From Symbiodinium natans (lineage: Eukaryota > Sar > Dinophyceae > Suessiales > Symbiodiniaceae), in NCBI GenBank assembly GCA_905221605.1, contig CAJNDS010002359.1, forward strand, positions 57,501 through 121,500: 64,000 bases of DNA. The letters are read 5' to 3'. A program made the translations under genes and the position numbers. The notes under the pieces are model-generated. The model searched no databases. It worked only from the letters and a program-made list of their open reading frames with translations, and had not been told where the DNA came from. Below, one piece after another: positions 22,501-28,248 of this stretch. The number at the start of each line of letters is the position of its first letter. Position 1 is the stretch's first letter.

Positions 22501-25211
22501 GTGAGGCCGACGCAGAGCCCGGCGAAGGCCATGGCGCTGACCCCGAGCTTGGATCCGAAGCCTGACAAAGGCAAGACAAATAGCGTACGAATCGAATAGG
22601 TACAACAACACTGTGATAGCAAGACAGAATGGTAAGAAGAGTAGTAGAAATAGGAAATAGTGAACGAATCGAAGAGATGCAACAACATTATGATACCAAT
22701 ACCATTTGAGGCCTTAGACTAAGGTAAGAATCGAAGAAATACAATAACTTGTGAGAATGGCAACTATATTTGTATAGAGAGAGATATGTATATTCTCATG
22801 GAAGAAATACAAGAAGAACATGACAATAATGCTATATGATAAGAATCGTTGCAATAATCGTAAGAAGAATTGAATCATAGAGTAGAAGAAGAAGGGAGGG
22901 TTTGGGTGTAGGGTTTCGACTCTCACACTGGCATAAGCGGGCGAGGCAAGTCCTGTCGAGATCTCCAGGTGTAGGGTTTAAGGATTTAAGGTTTGAGGCC
23001 TCGCTCTTGCTGAGTTCGGGGTTTTTTAGGGGTTTAGGTGCAGAGAGGGCGTAGGATGAGGGATTCATGATTGTTGGCTGCTGCATAAGTTTCGAAAATG
23101 CATGTTCCCCATATCTAGTACAGTTTACGAGAAGACTCATGACTGGCAAGCGGTTTAGAATGGTTCAGAGGCCTAGGCTCTTTCAGAGATCTAGCTTCCA
23201 CAGCTGAGGGCCATTCTACATGAGGATCCTTTTTCTTGGGTGGCAGGGGTTTGGGGTGTTCAGCAGGCCTACTCTAAATGGTATCTAAACAGGGGACCCT
23301 ATATAGTTTAAGAAAAATTTCAGATGCCTTCAGCAAACGTCTCCAGGTCCGCAGTCATCTCGCCTGCCATGTTGGACACTTTGCTGTCGCGGTGTCTGGG
23401 GTTCGTAGCTGCGGGGTTAGCGTCAAAGCAAAGACCTGCTTAGGTTTTATAAAGAGGCATGTGGCACGTGCCATCCCCGCCTGGCAACGCTCCTGGCGAG
23501 TGGGTGTCAAACCATCCGACATCCCGATGCAGCATTGCGTCGAAGTACCTCCGGATCGGAAAATTAAAAGCGCAAAGGGGCTTCGGCGCCGATGCTTTCG
23601 GGATCATTCGGAAGCCTGGGACTTGAGTCGTCGCCCTACAGGCATGCATCAGTGCAACAAAAGTTTCGAGCTTCTTGACCCAAGACGCAATGGTCGCATC
23701 TTTGCCAGCTGGCTGTCCACAAACCTTGCAACATCGGGGGACCACTCATGCTCAGCACATATGTTTTGCCATGGAGAGCCCTTGGCGCAACGCATGTCCA
23801 AGGACATGTTTACGAAGAATTCAAGCTCCAAATCCTCGCTGAATCTGACGCTAACCCCAAAGTACCCTTTTCTAAAGCCCTTTCCCGAAAACCCCGTTTA
23901 CCCTAAAGCCCTGAACACTAAATCCTTTTCCGGGCCGCCATGGGAACGCGAAGCCCTGCAGGGCAGCAGCACCGCAGACGCAGCATCCGATCCTGGGCCG
24001 ACGATGCCCCGTCTGTGTTTCCTGGTTTCGTAGTCAGGGCGCAGAGGGTTTGAGGGTTTAGGGTTTCAGGTTTAGGGTTTTGGGTTTAGGGTTTGGGGAT
24101 CAGGGTTGAGGGTTTGGAGGGTTTTTGGGTACATGTGGAGGCTCGGGGCAGGTGAAACCGAGGAGCACAACGAACTTCAAAGCAATCGCGCCGACCTGAT
24201 GCAGGCATGGCGGTGCGGTAAACCCTAAACCCTAAACCCTGAACCCTGAACCCTAAACCGTTTTTGCCAAAAACCCTAAACTTCCATGGCCGTCTACCGG
24301 TCCCCTCAACAGGGCCCGTAAGGTGCCAGCGCTCTCCATCATCTGGTCGTTTGCTGCTTCCTGCACAGCCTGGGCCGACGACTCAACGGCACCAGCTCAC
24401 CCGAAACCCTAAACTTTCAAATCCCTAACAACCTCACACCCGAAACCCTAAACCCTAAACCCTGAACCCTGAACCCGAAACCCTGAACCCTGAACCCTAA
24501 ACCCTAAACCCTGAACCCTAAACCCTAGCACCCTAAACCCTAGCTGCCTGGAGCTGCTCCGTGGTCATGTTCGCCAGAGATTGCATATCGAAGTCGGCCG
24601 AAACCGATGTGCCCAGTCCATCGATCAGATCTCCCCACCTGGGGCTTAGGGTCTAGGGCTTAGGGCTTAGGGTTTAGGGTTTAGGGTTTAGGGTTTTGGG
24701 TTGAGGGTCGAGGCTTCAGGGTTTAGGGTTTTAGGTGGCTTGGCTGTCTACGCTTCTCTCGCCCATCCCAGCACAGTACCGACTTACCGTATTTACACAT
24801 CTCACTCCACTTCTATTCATGTTTACCTGCGCCATCCCAATTGATTGCAATGGGTGGCCCTGCATGAACCTTCACCACAGCATAGAAAAATAGCTGAAAT
24901 TGAACTCCAGGTTGCATAAGAATCATCCTTGGTCCACATGCTCGGAACGTGATTCAACTCGCCAGGGACATATGCAGATTGGAAGGTGCGTCTTCCATGG
25001 TGTTTCGGGTTAAACTCAACCCACACCGAGTCGGTGCTTTGCTGGCACAAACGACTGCTTCAAGCTTGACAAAACACAACCCCAAACCCCAATACTCCCA
25101 AGTTCCTCACGCTTCTCGTGCTCTCAAAGAACTCGGGCGACCCTCGAAGCCGAAGCCAAGGAGCACCGGCTGTCCCGCGCCGTGTGCAAACGCACCCAAA
25201 AAGCCCAAAGC
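469..25211 (-). CDS. ABCB-type ABC transporter, multi-exon gene (partial, NBD2 off window)
   Basis: I assembled about 37 small exons that together read as a full-size ABCB/MDR-type exporter: TM1 to TM6, NBD1, then TM7 onwards. Such proteins use ATP to move lipophilic or conjugated compounds across plasma or organelle membranes. Exons are 24-91 bp. Nearly every acceptor is AG|G; donors are mostly GC, with a minority of GT and some GA, as known for Symbiodiniaceae. Phases agree across most joins, which is the main support. All NBD1 catalytic motifs are intact, with no stop inside the exons, so the gene may be live. Introns carry telomere-like repeats, hairpin elements and two other genes. Missing: N-terminus upstream of TM1, a few linker exons, and everything after 469. 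The half downstream of 11276 could instead be a second ABC gene. Substrate unknown. Confidence 0.8.
706..2062 (-). CDS. Nested gene: secreted protein of unknown family with coiled-coil repeats
   Basis: A predicted 418-aa product from exons 1538-2062 and 706-1437. The chosen start is the second in-frame ATG (2062), because MASIWFASLLIAACLPTAL is a clear signal peptide; the first ATG at 2128 adds 22 residues. Exon 1 is cysteine-poor after TCRVSQC. Exon 2 has hydrophobic and aromatic blocks (FFVLGYIHDIAAMAVTTG, SWYDFGAS) and near its C-terminus three heptads of SLKSDIS, a short coiled coil. Splicing GAG|GCGAGTGG...CACCCAG|GTG keeps phase 0 and removes a hairpin element with 16-bp terminal inverted repeats. 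It lies wholly within an ABC-transporter intron on the same strand. I recognise no family. Confidence 0.6.
842..921 (-). repeat. 21-bp tandem repeat, three to four units, coding
   Basis: The unit CAGCTCCCTGAAGTCGGACAT (minus strand) is repeated about three times and encodes SLKSDIS heptads in the nested secreted protein; a shorter related unit (SGISSLQSQ) follows. The hydrophobic spacing fits a short coiled coil. Confidence 0.8.
1442..1533 (-). mobile_element. Introner-like TIR element forming an intron
   Basis: 92 bp with perfect 16-bp terminal inverted repeats (GTGGTTGTCAAAATTA at 1442-1457, its complement at 1518-1533) and further inner complementarity (GATCCCTTT against AAAGGGA). It fills nearly all of the 100-bp intron proposed at 1438-1537 of the nested secreted-protein gene. 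Only 4 bp lie between each TIR end and the splice junctions. No coding capacity. Confidence 0.7.
2307..2462. repeat. Interstitial (CCCTAAA)n
   Basis: About 22 units with one CCCTAAAT variant, in the 2.0-kb ABC intron close to exon 2494-2535. Confidence 0.95.
3333..3487. mobile_element. MITE, TIR family A, copy 2 (inverted)
   Basis: A 155-bp element with the same 17-bp ends. Its reverse complement follows copy 1 almost base for base (CTAACCAATTATAACTGCACTT against CTAACCAATTACAACTGTACTT), so it sits in the opposite orientation. It lies in the ABC intron between exons 3983-4029 and 3073-3102. Confidence 0.85.
3983..5317 (-). CDS. ABCB exons: TM9 to TM10 of TMD2
   Basis: Exons about 5239-5317 (YRIAQLVVAFGDNADALCSI, in the place of the ALGDxLxxxVQ segment, weakest of the set), 4499-4540 (VMILTIPIFAVAAG, the LTLVMLxxxPLxAxxG motif) and 3983-4029 (IKMAVMIGGAKAENQ, following cytoplasmic helix). 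The 4499/4029 join is phase 1 and restores a glycine. The acceptor before 4029 reads CCCTAAG|G, so a telomere-like repeat unit forms the 3' splice site itself. Confidence 0.62.
4030..4226. repeat. (TTTAGGG/TTTGGGG)n followed by T and G homopolymer runs
   Basis: Mixed TTTAGGG and TTTGGGG units end in about 17 T and about 17 G. It abuts the acceptor of ABC exon 3983-4029. G-runs of this type can form quadruplexes. Confidence 0.9.
5994..7088 (-). CDS. ABCB exons: TM7, TM8 and coupling helix of TMD2
   Basis: Exons 7011-7088 (VSGACFPMMGAFVLVDALSA, resembling TM7 GxxxGxxFPxxxxxxxxxLxxF), 6666-6709 (HMKSQAEMAALWF), 6365-6431 (IVGVARCVASTLQFTCFGVI, TM8 running into FGVxGE) and 5994-6044 (VTTREARVTMLTSIFRQ, the coupling helix equivalent to LTxRLRxxxFxxxLRQ). 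Phases join: GA donor after 7011, GC at 6665 splitting a valine codon, GC after 6365. A second N-terminal-like membrane block following a complete NBD implies a full-size transporter or an adjacent half-transporter. Confidence 0.75.
6830..6944. repeat. (CT)n microsatellite, two blocks
   Basis: CT dinucleotide runs at about 6830-6858 and 6898-6944. The long open frames over it on either strand are artefacts of the repeat. Confidence 0.95.
8908..10155 (-). CDS. Heptatricopeptide/OPR-like repeat protein, organelle RNA-binding candidate
   Basis: A single 415-codon open frame. I take the ATG at 10155; the preceding GTG is not a eukaryotic start. Residues from about 240 to the end hold helical repeats of about 37 aa, each with a core such as NPQDFSNSLWAIATLRD or NPQELSNSLWAAAKLKK followed by VLTAVPAIAERM. 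This is the OPR/heptatricopeptide pattern of algal and apicomplexan organelle RNA-binding proteins. The N-terminus has basic residues, a hydrophobic stretch (RVAMIVAMSVLQLSS) and FAGCASF, compatible with organelle import, followed by a glycine-rich linker. It lies between NBD1 and TM7 exons of the ABC gene, same strand, without visible introns. Function beyond RNA binding is not inferable. Confidence 0.75.
   Translation of the reverse strand: MAKAPNSGVTPGFGRRPAWRLFRVAMIVAMSVLQLSSSPGGKQSLFAGCASFLGGAAMRPPVCTTLWFRTARAVREPRGRGQKPLIGGGGRGGGDGGESAAKVLTAELSRAAPASAILSLAGKEVDGSIFNYFHMAATFSRLAKFSQRRQLGPSDVASPVWPRLVTRLRAMLKNSELPARATSQVLWAIGELHDQLYGKVKEYDERLLMELMRHTQKEAGAMDPQNLSNCLLTLAKCGDAMPDMHATVKSISKHMERKVRDFNPQDFSNSLWAIATLRDASPQILTAVPAIAESLRYQVEGMKTQELTNSLWAAANLQDAAPQVLTAVPAIAERMAQKVQGMNPQELSNSLWAAAKLKKVEPKVLATVPALVAQIPSQISSMVPVALQMSLWAASELGEGDLAAQLDVELDRRKR
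11276..11848 (-). CDS. ABCB exons: H-loop and C-terminal part of NBD1
   Basis: Exons 11794-11848 (GRMTIVSIAHRLSTV, the switch histidine), 11661-11702 (NSDVIYVLENGVV), 11459-11497 (VAESGTHKELTSQ) and about 11276-11312 (EGGIYQALAAAQ). This is the usual ABCB ending HRLST...DxIxVLxxGxxxExGTHxELLxxxGxYxxLxxxQ. The first two introns have GT donors; the donor after 11459 is GA. The end of the last exon is uncertain. The linker to the second half was not located in the 4.2 kb that follow; that gap contains the heptatricopeptide-repeat gene. Confidence 0.88.
12108..12502 (-). CDS. ABCB exons: ABC signature and Walker B of NBD1
   Basis: Exon 12424-12502 encodes the signature FSGGQKQRIAIARALLKKP and ends IMFL; exon 12108-12178 begins directly with DEATSALDSSCEKLIQQTID, the catalytic Walker B glutamate and D-loop. 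The intron therefore cuts Walker B between L and DE, with a GC donor (GCATCT) and CAG|GAT acceptor. FSGGQ replaces the commoner LSGGQ, a tolerated change. The intron holds a short GGAATGAGGG-type inverted-repeat element near 12250-12330 and one stretch of CCCTAAA. Signature and Walker B act together at the NBD dimer interface for ATP hydrolysis. Confidence 0.92.
12242..12330. mobile_element. Short inverted-repeat element with GGGAATGAGG ends
   Basis: AGGGAATGAGG near 12250 is complementary to CCTCATTCCCT near 12322, with an inner AGGGCCCTATAT / ATGTAGGGCCC pair. Related GAATGAGGG fragments occur near 2255 and 17232. It lies inside the intron that splits Walker B. Confidence 0.55.
12799..13863 (-). 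CDS. ABCB exons: RFYDP strand, Q-loop and helical part of NBD1
   Basis: Exons 13808-13863 (ERFYDPQLGAVRINGEDL), 13546-13594 (ELNIESYRKQIGYVGQ, ending at the Q-loop glutamine), 13134-13205 (EPVLFATSVRANILQG, completing GQEPVLF), 12955-12999 (EAAAHNAQLDFVK) and 12799-12839 (ALPEQFDTYVGSGG). The order and spacing are exactly those of ABCB NBDs between Walker A and the signature. Donors are GC, GA, GT, GC and GC. All five acceptors are AG|G. The GA donor at 13545 falls between Q and E of GQEPVLF and leaves phase 0, matching the next exon. Confidence 0.88.
13892..14036. repeat. Interstitial (TTTAGGG)n
   Basis: About 20 perfect units in plus orientation within the ABC intron between the Walker A and RFYDP exons. 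Confidence 0.97.
14374..15815 (-). CDS. ABCB exons: linker, A-loop and Walker A of NBD1
   Basis: Three exons. 15749-15815 reads DDRKTVGPIETLELDEVHFA, the linker that precedes the A-loop. 14912-14969 supplies the A-loop tyrosine and its context (YPARPEMKILHGLSLTIKK), which stacks on adenine. 14374-14436 is the P-loop exon, GQKVAVVGESGSGKSTIMAL, with Walker A GESGSGKST. Donors are GC, GC and GT; acceptors are AG|G. Codons split at 15749/14969 restore alanine in VHFAYPARP. Reading the Walker A exon further upstream without splicing would duplicate the pre-Walker strand, so the AG|GGGCAG acceptor at 14437 is preferred. These residues bind ATP at the cytoplasmic face. Confidence 0.88.
14590..14722. 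repeat. (CCCTAAAA)n octamer array
   Basis: About 16 perfect 8-bp units, one A longer than the surrounding heptamer, in the ABC intron between the A-loop and Walker A exons. The homogeneity contrasts with the degenerate arrays nearby. Confidence 0.97.
15080..15236. repeat. AT-rich TATA/TATG microsatellite
   Basis: Alternating (TA)n and (TATG)n blocks in the ABC intron upstream of the A-loop exon. Confidence 0.9.
15868..15988. repeat. Degenerate (CCCTAAA)n
   Basis: Mixed CCCTAAA, CCCTAGA and CCCTCAA units immediately upstream (minus sense) of ABC exon 15749-15815. Confidence 0.9.
16702..20606 (-). CDS. ABCB exons: TM4 to TM6 of TMD1
   Basis: Exons: 20546-20606 (VTLPLMAIGAMVMSSAVLD, family pattern LxVVPLIAxxGAxM), about 20127-20182 (PYEKAAELADEA), 19083-19152 (VAFGGEAHELKRYSSA, matching the conserved RTVxAFGGExxExxRY), 18905-18928 (GLKNRVKT), 18412-18497 (TM5, MGYIWLIYFCSMALAFWGA), 18164-18207 (SAGKVLSAFMCSL), 17034-17079 (IGKIGPGFAGVAAAQ) and 16702-16728 (ASMARFFYV). 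The joins 19083/18928, 18905/18497 and 18164/17079 are phase-consistent and restore family sequence across the junction. The exact ends around 20127 and the acceptor just before 19152 are uncertain. One linker exon between 16702 and 15815 was not found. Confidence 0.75.
16809..16915. mobile_element. Hairpin/MITE-like element, family B
   Basis: Inverted ends AACTTGGGATGT and ACATCCCAAGTT (12 bp, perfect) continue after a short gap into CCCCTTATACTA / TAGTATAAGGGG. About 107 bp, non-coding, in the ABC intron before exon 16702-16728. Confidence 0.75.
16930..17031. repeat. (CCCTAAA)n adjoining an ABC donor site
   Basis: About 14 units ending two bases from the GT donor of exon 17034-17079; the intron enters the repeat immediately. 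Confidence 0.92.
17138..17221. repeat. (TTTAGGG)n passing into (TGTAGGG)n
   Basis: Six TTTAGGG units followed by six TGTAGGG variants: local homogenisation of a variant heptamer. Confidence 0.92.
18018..18126. repeat. Interstitial (CCCTAAA)n with CCCTCAA variants
   Basis: Heptamer array beside ABC exon 18164-18207. Confidence 0.9.
19492..19524. repeat. 33-base G homopolymer
   Basis: An uninterrupted run of 33 G on the plus strand in an ABC intron; a G-quadruplex candidate and a likely assembly or sequencing weak point. Confidence 0.95.
20981..21058. mobile_element. Hairpin/MITE-like element, family C
   Basis: A 78-bp element bounded by perfect 14-bp inverted repeats AAATAGGGGTACCC (20981-20994) and GGGTACCCCTATTT (21045-21058). 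Non-coding, in an ABC intron. Confidence 0.7.
22328..22451. mobile_element. MITE, TIR family A, copy 3 (diverged)
   Basis: A 124-bp element with ends TACTTGGAGGTTCA and GAACCTCCAAGTA, one base changed in the TIR, and a shorter interior of TTATAACCCC / GGGGTTATAA. It lies in the ABC intron just downstream of exon 22486-22561. Confidence 0.8.
22486..25211 (-). CDS. ABCB exons: TM1 to TM4 of TMD1
   Basis: Exons in reading order: 25165-25211 (TM1, GFLGAFAHGAGQPV), 24548-24638 (GDLIDGLG, the usual end of TM1 and start of the extracellular loop), 24331-24369, 24150-24195 (helix VGAIALKFVVLLGF), a doubtful 19-bp exon at 23706-23724, 23493-23548 (coupling helix YFDAMLHRDVGWFD), 23328-23363 (GEMTADLETFAEG) and 22486-22561 (GFGSKLG then a hydrophobic helix). 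In ABCB proteins the motif RYFxxxLRQDxGWFD lies at the cytoplasmic end of TM3 and contacts the NBD, followed by GxLTxRLxxDxxxxxxxxGxKxG; the exons give this order. Donors are GC except GA at 23492. Phases join cleanly from 23548 to 22486. Confidence 0.75.
24432..24540. repeat. (CCCTAAA/CCCTGAA)n adjoining an ABC donor site
   Basis: Mixed units that reach to within a few bases of the GC donor of exon 24548-24638. Confidence 0.88.
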
Positions 25212-25427
25212 CTCAGATTGTCTCAGGCTTCACGTATTGAGCAGATGATTCATTACCAGCAGTACTGCTGTTGATATAAGCACTATCATTACAATTACAT
25301 GACTATCATTCTCATCATTTTCACATCAAGTTCATATCATCGGCATGATCATCTTCGTTTTTGTCATCACTATCACTGTTGTCACTGCTTGATGTCATCA
25401 TTTTCATTCCTACCACTACCATCATCC

Positions 25428-25525
25428 TTATCATCCTTATCATTCTTATCATTCTTATCATTCTTATCATTCTTATCATTCTCATCATTCTTATCATTCT
25501 TATCATTCTCATCATTCTTATCAGT
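25428..25525. repeat. (CATTCTTAT)n minisatellite
   Basis: About ten 9-bp units with CTC/CTT variants. It yields repetitive open frames rich in Ile/Leu or Arg/Met that are not genes. Confidence 0.92.
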
Positions 25526-25970
25526 CTTATCAAGCAGCGGTGCGTTCAGCATTTTAGCTTGCTGCGGGGCTTTGTTGCACCAGCTTCACGTGCCTGCTTC
25601 TTCCGGTGCATTTCGGACTCCTGCCATGTGTCTAAGAACCTAAACCCCCAAAAGCCCCATGAGCCCCAGAACCCCCCAGGAGCCCCATATGACCCATATG
25701 AGCCCCAGGAGCCCCATAAGCCCTACATACCCAGCCAACCCTCGAGACCGTAAACGCTCCGAAGTCCTCCCGAGGCAACTCGCAGCGGGCCCTCTCTGCA
25801 TGCCAAACAAGGAGCCAACACCAACTTTTCCTTGCAGGTCGTGAGCCTTAACACACGGCACCATGGGACGAGCTGCTGATGCAACAGGGTTTGCAACCCT
25901 CAAACCCCAAACATCCCCAAACCCTGAACCCTAAGCCACAAGCATTCCCCAAATCCCAAACCCTAAACAC

Positions 25971-26056
25971 CAAACATCCCCAAACATCCCCAAACATCCC
26001 CAAACATCCCCAACATCCCCAAACATCCCCAAACATCCCCAAACATCCCCAAACAG
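25971..26056. repeat. (CATCCCCAAA)n minisatellite
   Basis: About eight 10-bp units; one unit lacks a base or two. Possibly grown from a CCCTAAA-like seed. Confidence 0.9.
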
Positions 26057-26179
26057 GGGTCCTGAACAATGAGGGGGTTATTGACAGCAAAATCACAAAG
26101 GGGCCATAAGGGAATACCTTAGTATGTATGCCGACCCCTGTAGTAAACACCAAAAAACTGCAGAGGGGTCTGAGGTCTC

Positions 26180-26411
26180 CTGACCCTAAACCCTAAACCC
26201 TAAACCCTAAACCCGAAACCCTAAACCCTAAACCCTGGGGCTCGGATCTCCCAGGCCTTACTTTTCTCGGAGCCTAGAAAGCCCATCACCCCTGGAATCA
26301 AGGAAACCTGGGATTTAAGGTTTAGGGTTTAGGGTTTAGGGTTTAGGGTTTAGGGCTTAGGGTTTAGGGTTTAGGGTTAGGGTTTAGGGCTAGGGTTTAG
26401 GGTTTAGGGTA
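26180..26411. repeat. Facing (CCCTAAA)n and (TTTAGGG)n arrays
   Basis: About eight CCCTAAA units at 26183-26236 and about fourteen TTTAGGG units at 26313-26411, in opposite orientation around about 75 bp of unique sequence. Confidence 0.9.
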
Positions 26412-26859
26412 TTTAAAGTTTCCGGAAGACACCCTAAACGATAGAGAGCGGTGGCTCAATCATGGGGGTATGGGGCTCCGTGGGAAGAGAGGGCGCACAT
26501 GGCGCGACGCAATCACGAGCGGCATGCTATGCATCCACGCTGCGACAACAACGCGGCCAATGAAGCTTTGCCGCCCCACCTGAGAGCAACATGAGGTTTT
26601 GGAATTAAGGGGTCTAAGTTTAAGATTTACAGATTGATTCTCCCTCTCCTGGGTTTTGGGTCTTGGCCACTCCGCAAGGTGTAGGGAAATTTCCGAACTG
26701 CCTTACCCGCACCCGGGGCTTAGGGCTTCGGCCTGCCTTTCCGTACATATGTCAAAGCAAATTGCTACATGCGATGCGGCCGAGAACACTCCTTGAGTTC
26801 TTCACATTTCTCCTCACATGCCAAGGTGATACGGGCACCTTGTAGGCACGTGACAACCC

Positions 26860-27310
26860 TCAGGGTTCAACACGCCGCGCCGAATTGTGGTCCTGAGCTT
26901 CCCGTTTCCTCTTGTCCTTGTCGCTTTCCTGGTGCAAGCAAAACATGGTCGGCATGACAGGGCAATTCTGACCGCAGTGTGACAAGCAACCTGCCACTGT
27001 TCGGCCTGGGGAGCCACTTCCAAGTCTGCAAGCGCATCGATGTCGACGAACGGGCTTTTTGGTGATCCGTGTATCGGCGTGAACGCTGCCTCTGCGATCA
27101 CAGGCTGTTGCACACTGTGGACATTTGAATATTGCCGACACAAACACATGCATGTCGCATAGCAGCGACTTCTTTGTTGCCGAATCTCCAAGCGAACTGC
27201 CTCGCTGCGCTCGATCGGCACCCCTTCGGACATCGCCCGCTGTGGAGTCAACGCTGCCAAGCGAGCGTTTGGGGATGCAACACCAGAGCACAAAATGCTG
27301 CATCAAGTCG
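26860..27310 (-). CDS. Possible exon, unrecognised
   Basis: Two overlapping minus frames are open here. One contains SPKSPFVDIDALADLEVAPQ, which has protein-like composition; the other is rich in basic and cysteine residues. I see no family motif. It could be an N-terminal cytoplasmic exon of the ABC gene or part of an unrelated gene. Splice limits not determined. Confidence 0.25.
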
Positions 27311-27916
27311 CAGGTTGTACAGAGCATGTAGGTTAGGCGTTTGGGGCTTTAGGGTTCTATGGCCTGCTGTAGAGCCTCTAGGGTTATGCTAGGGTTATGA
27401 AAGCAGCACCTGGCATCCTACCTCGGACCTCTGACTATATAGCATACCATAGAGAGTATGTAAGTGCATATGTAAACACACATTTCCAAAATCTAAACTG
27501 GAGTATGCCACTACATCAGGGAATCATTCTTCAAGAAGTAGGGCTAGGTAGGGAGCTCTGCTCGGAGTTCTTCAGCTACCTCCCATCGCATGGCAAAGGC
27601 CTGCTGCTCGGAATTTCAAGCGACGCGGGGGTCAAATTCCAACTGTCTCGCTTACATGCATTTTCCGTACTGGCTTGAAAGTCAGCTGCGGGCAAGAAAT
27701 CGGGGTGTGTGCTCACGGGCGCGCGGCTAGCGACACTGTCGCAGGATGTGTTTTGCAATTGTGACTTTGCGTGCGGTTGGAGCGAGCAAAGCCGTGCAGG
27801 GGTTTTGACATTCAAGACATTCCTGAAGTAGCTGGAAGAAAACCTGTCGCAAACATGCACTCAAAGCCGCCCTGCCATGCATGGAACCCGAGACGGTCAT
27901 GTCAGGGATCTTGTAA

Positions 27917-28000
27917 CCCTAAACACCCTAAACCCTAAACCCTAAACCCTCAACCCTCAACCCTAAACCCTAAACCCTAAACCCTAAACCCTAAACAACT
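27917..28000. repeat. Last (CCCTAAA)n array of the window
   Basis: About eleven units. No comparable array is found from here to position 64000, so this marks the right edge of the telomere-like-repeat domain. Confidence 0.92.
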
Positions 28001-28248
28001 TAGATACCGGTGCACGTGCGAAAAGCGCGCGACTGCCAAGGCACAAAGACTGTAAACACATCGAAGTTGACCTGCGGAAGGGTTGGAGAAGCTGTGGAAC
28101 AGATTTTGTTCTCACAATATGCTACTTTGGCCGTAGGGTGTGGTGTATTATTCGTGTGGCACAGCTGCACACGCGTGTTGCTGCTGATGCTCGGGCGCTG
28201 TCCTCTCGCATTTCTTTACAAATATTACTGACTAGTCTGACACAGGGG

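Larger units (their letters stand above)
25212..26859. other. Repeat-rich stretch, no exon found
   Basis: It holds two minisatellites, heptamer arrays, proline-rich pseudo-frames built from GAGCCCC repeats (25640-25735) and short unique segments. The missing N-terminal ABC exon or exons may be here, but I could not identify one. Confidence 0.5.

Noticed and set aside
25299-25753. Ile/Leu-rich plus-strand frames and an Arg-Met-Ile minus-strand frame
   Set aside because: Generated by the 9-bp minisatellite and CCC-rich repeats, no gene context.
25971-26056. CRISPR array
   Set aside because: A contiguous 10-bp minisatellite without spacers in a eukaryotic sequence.
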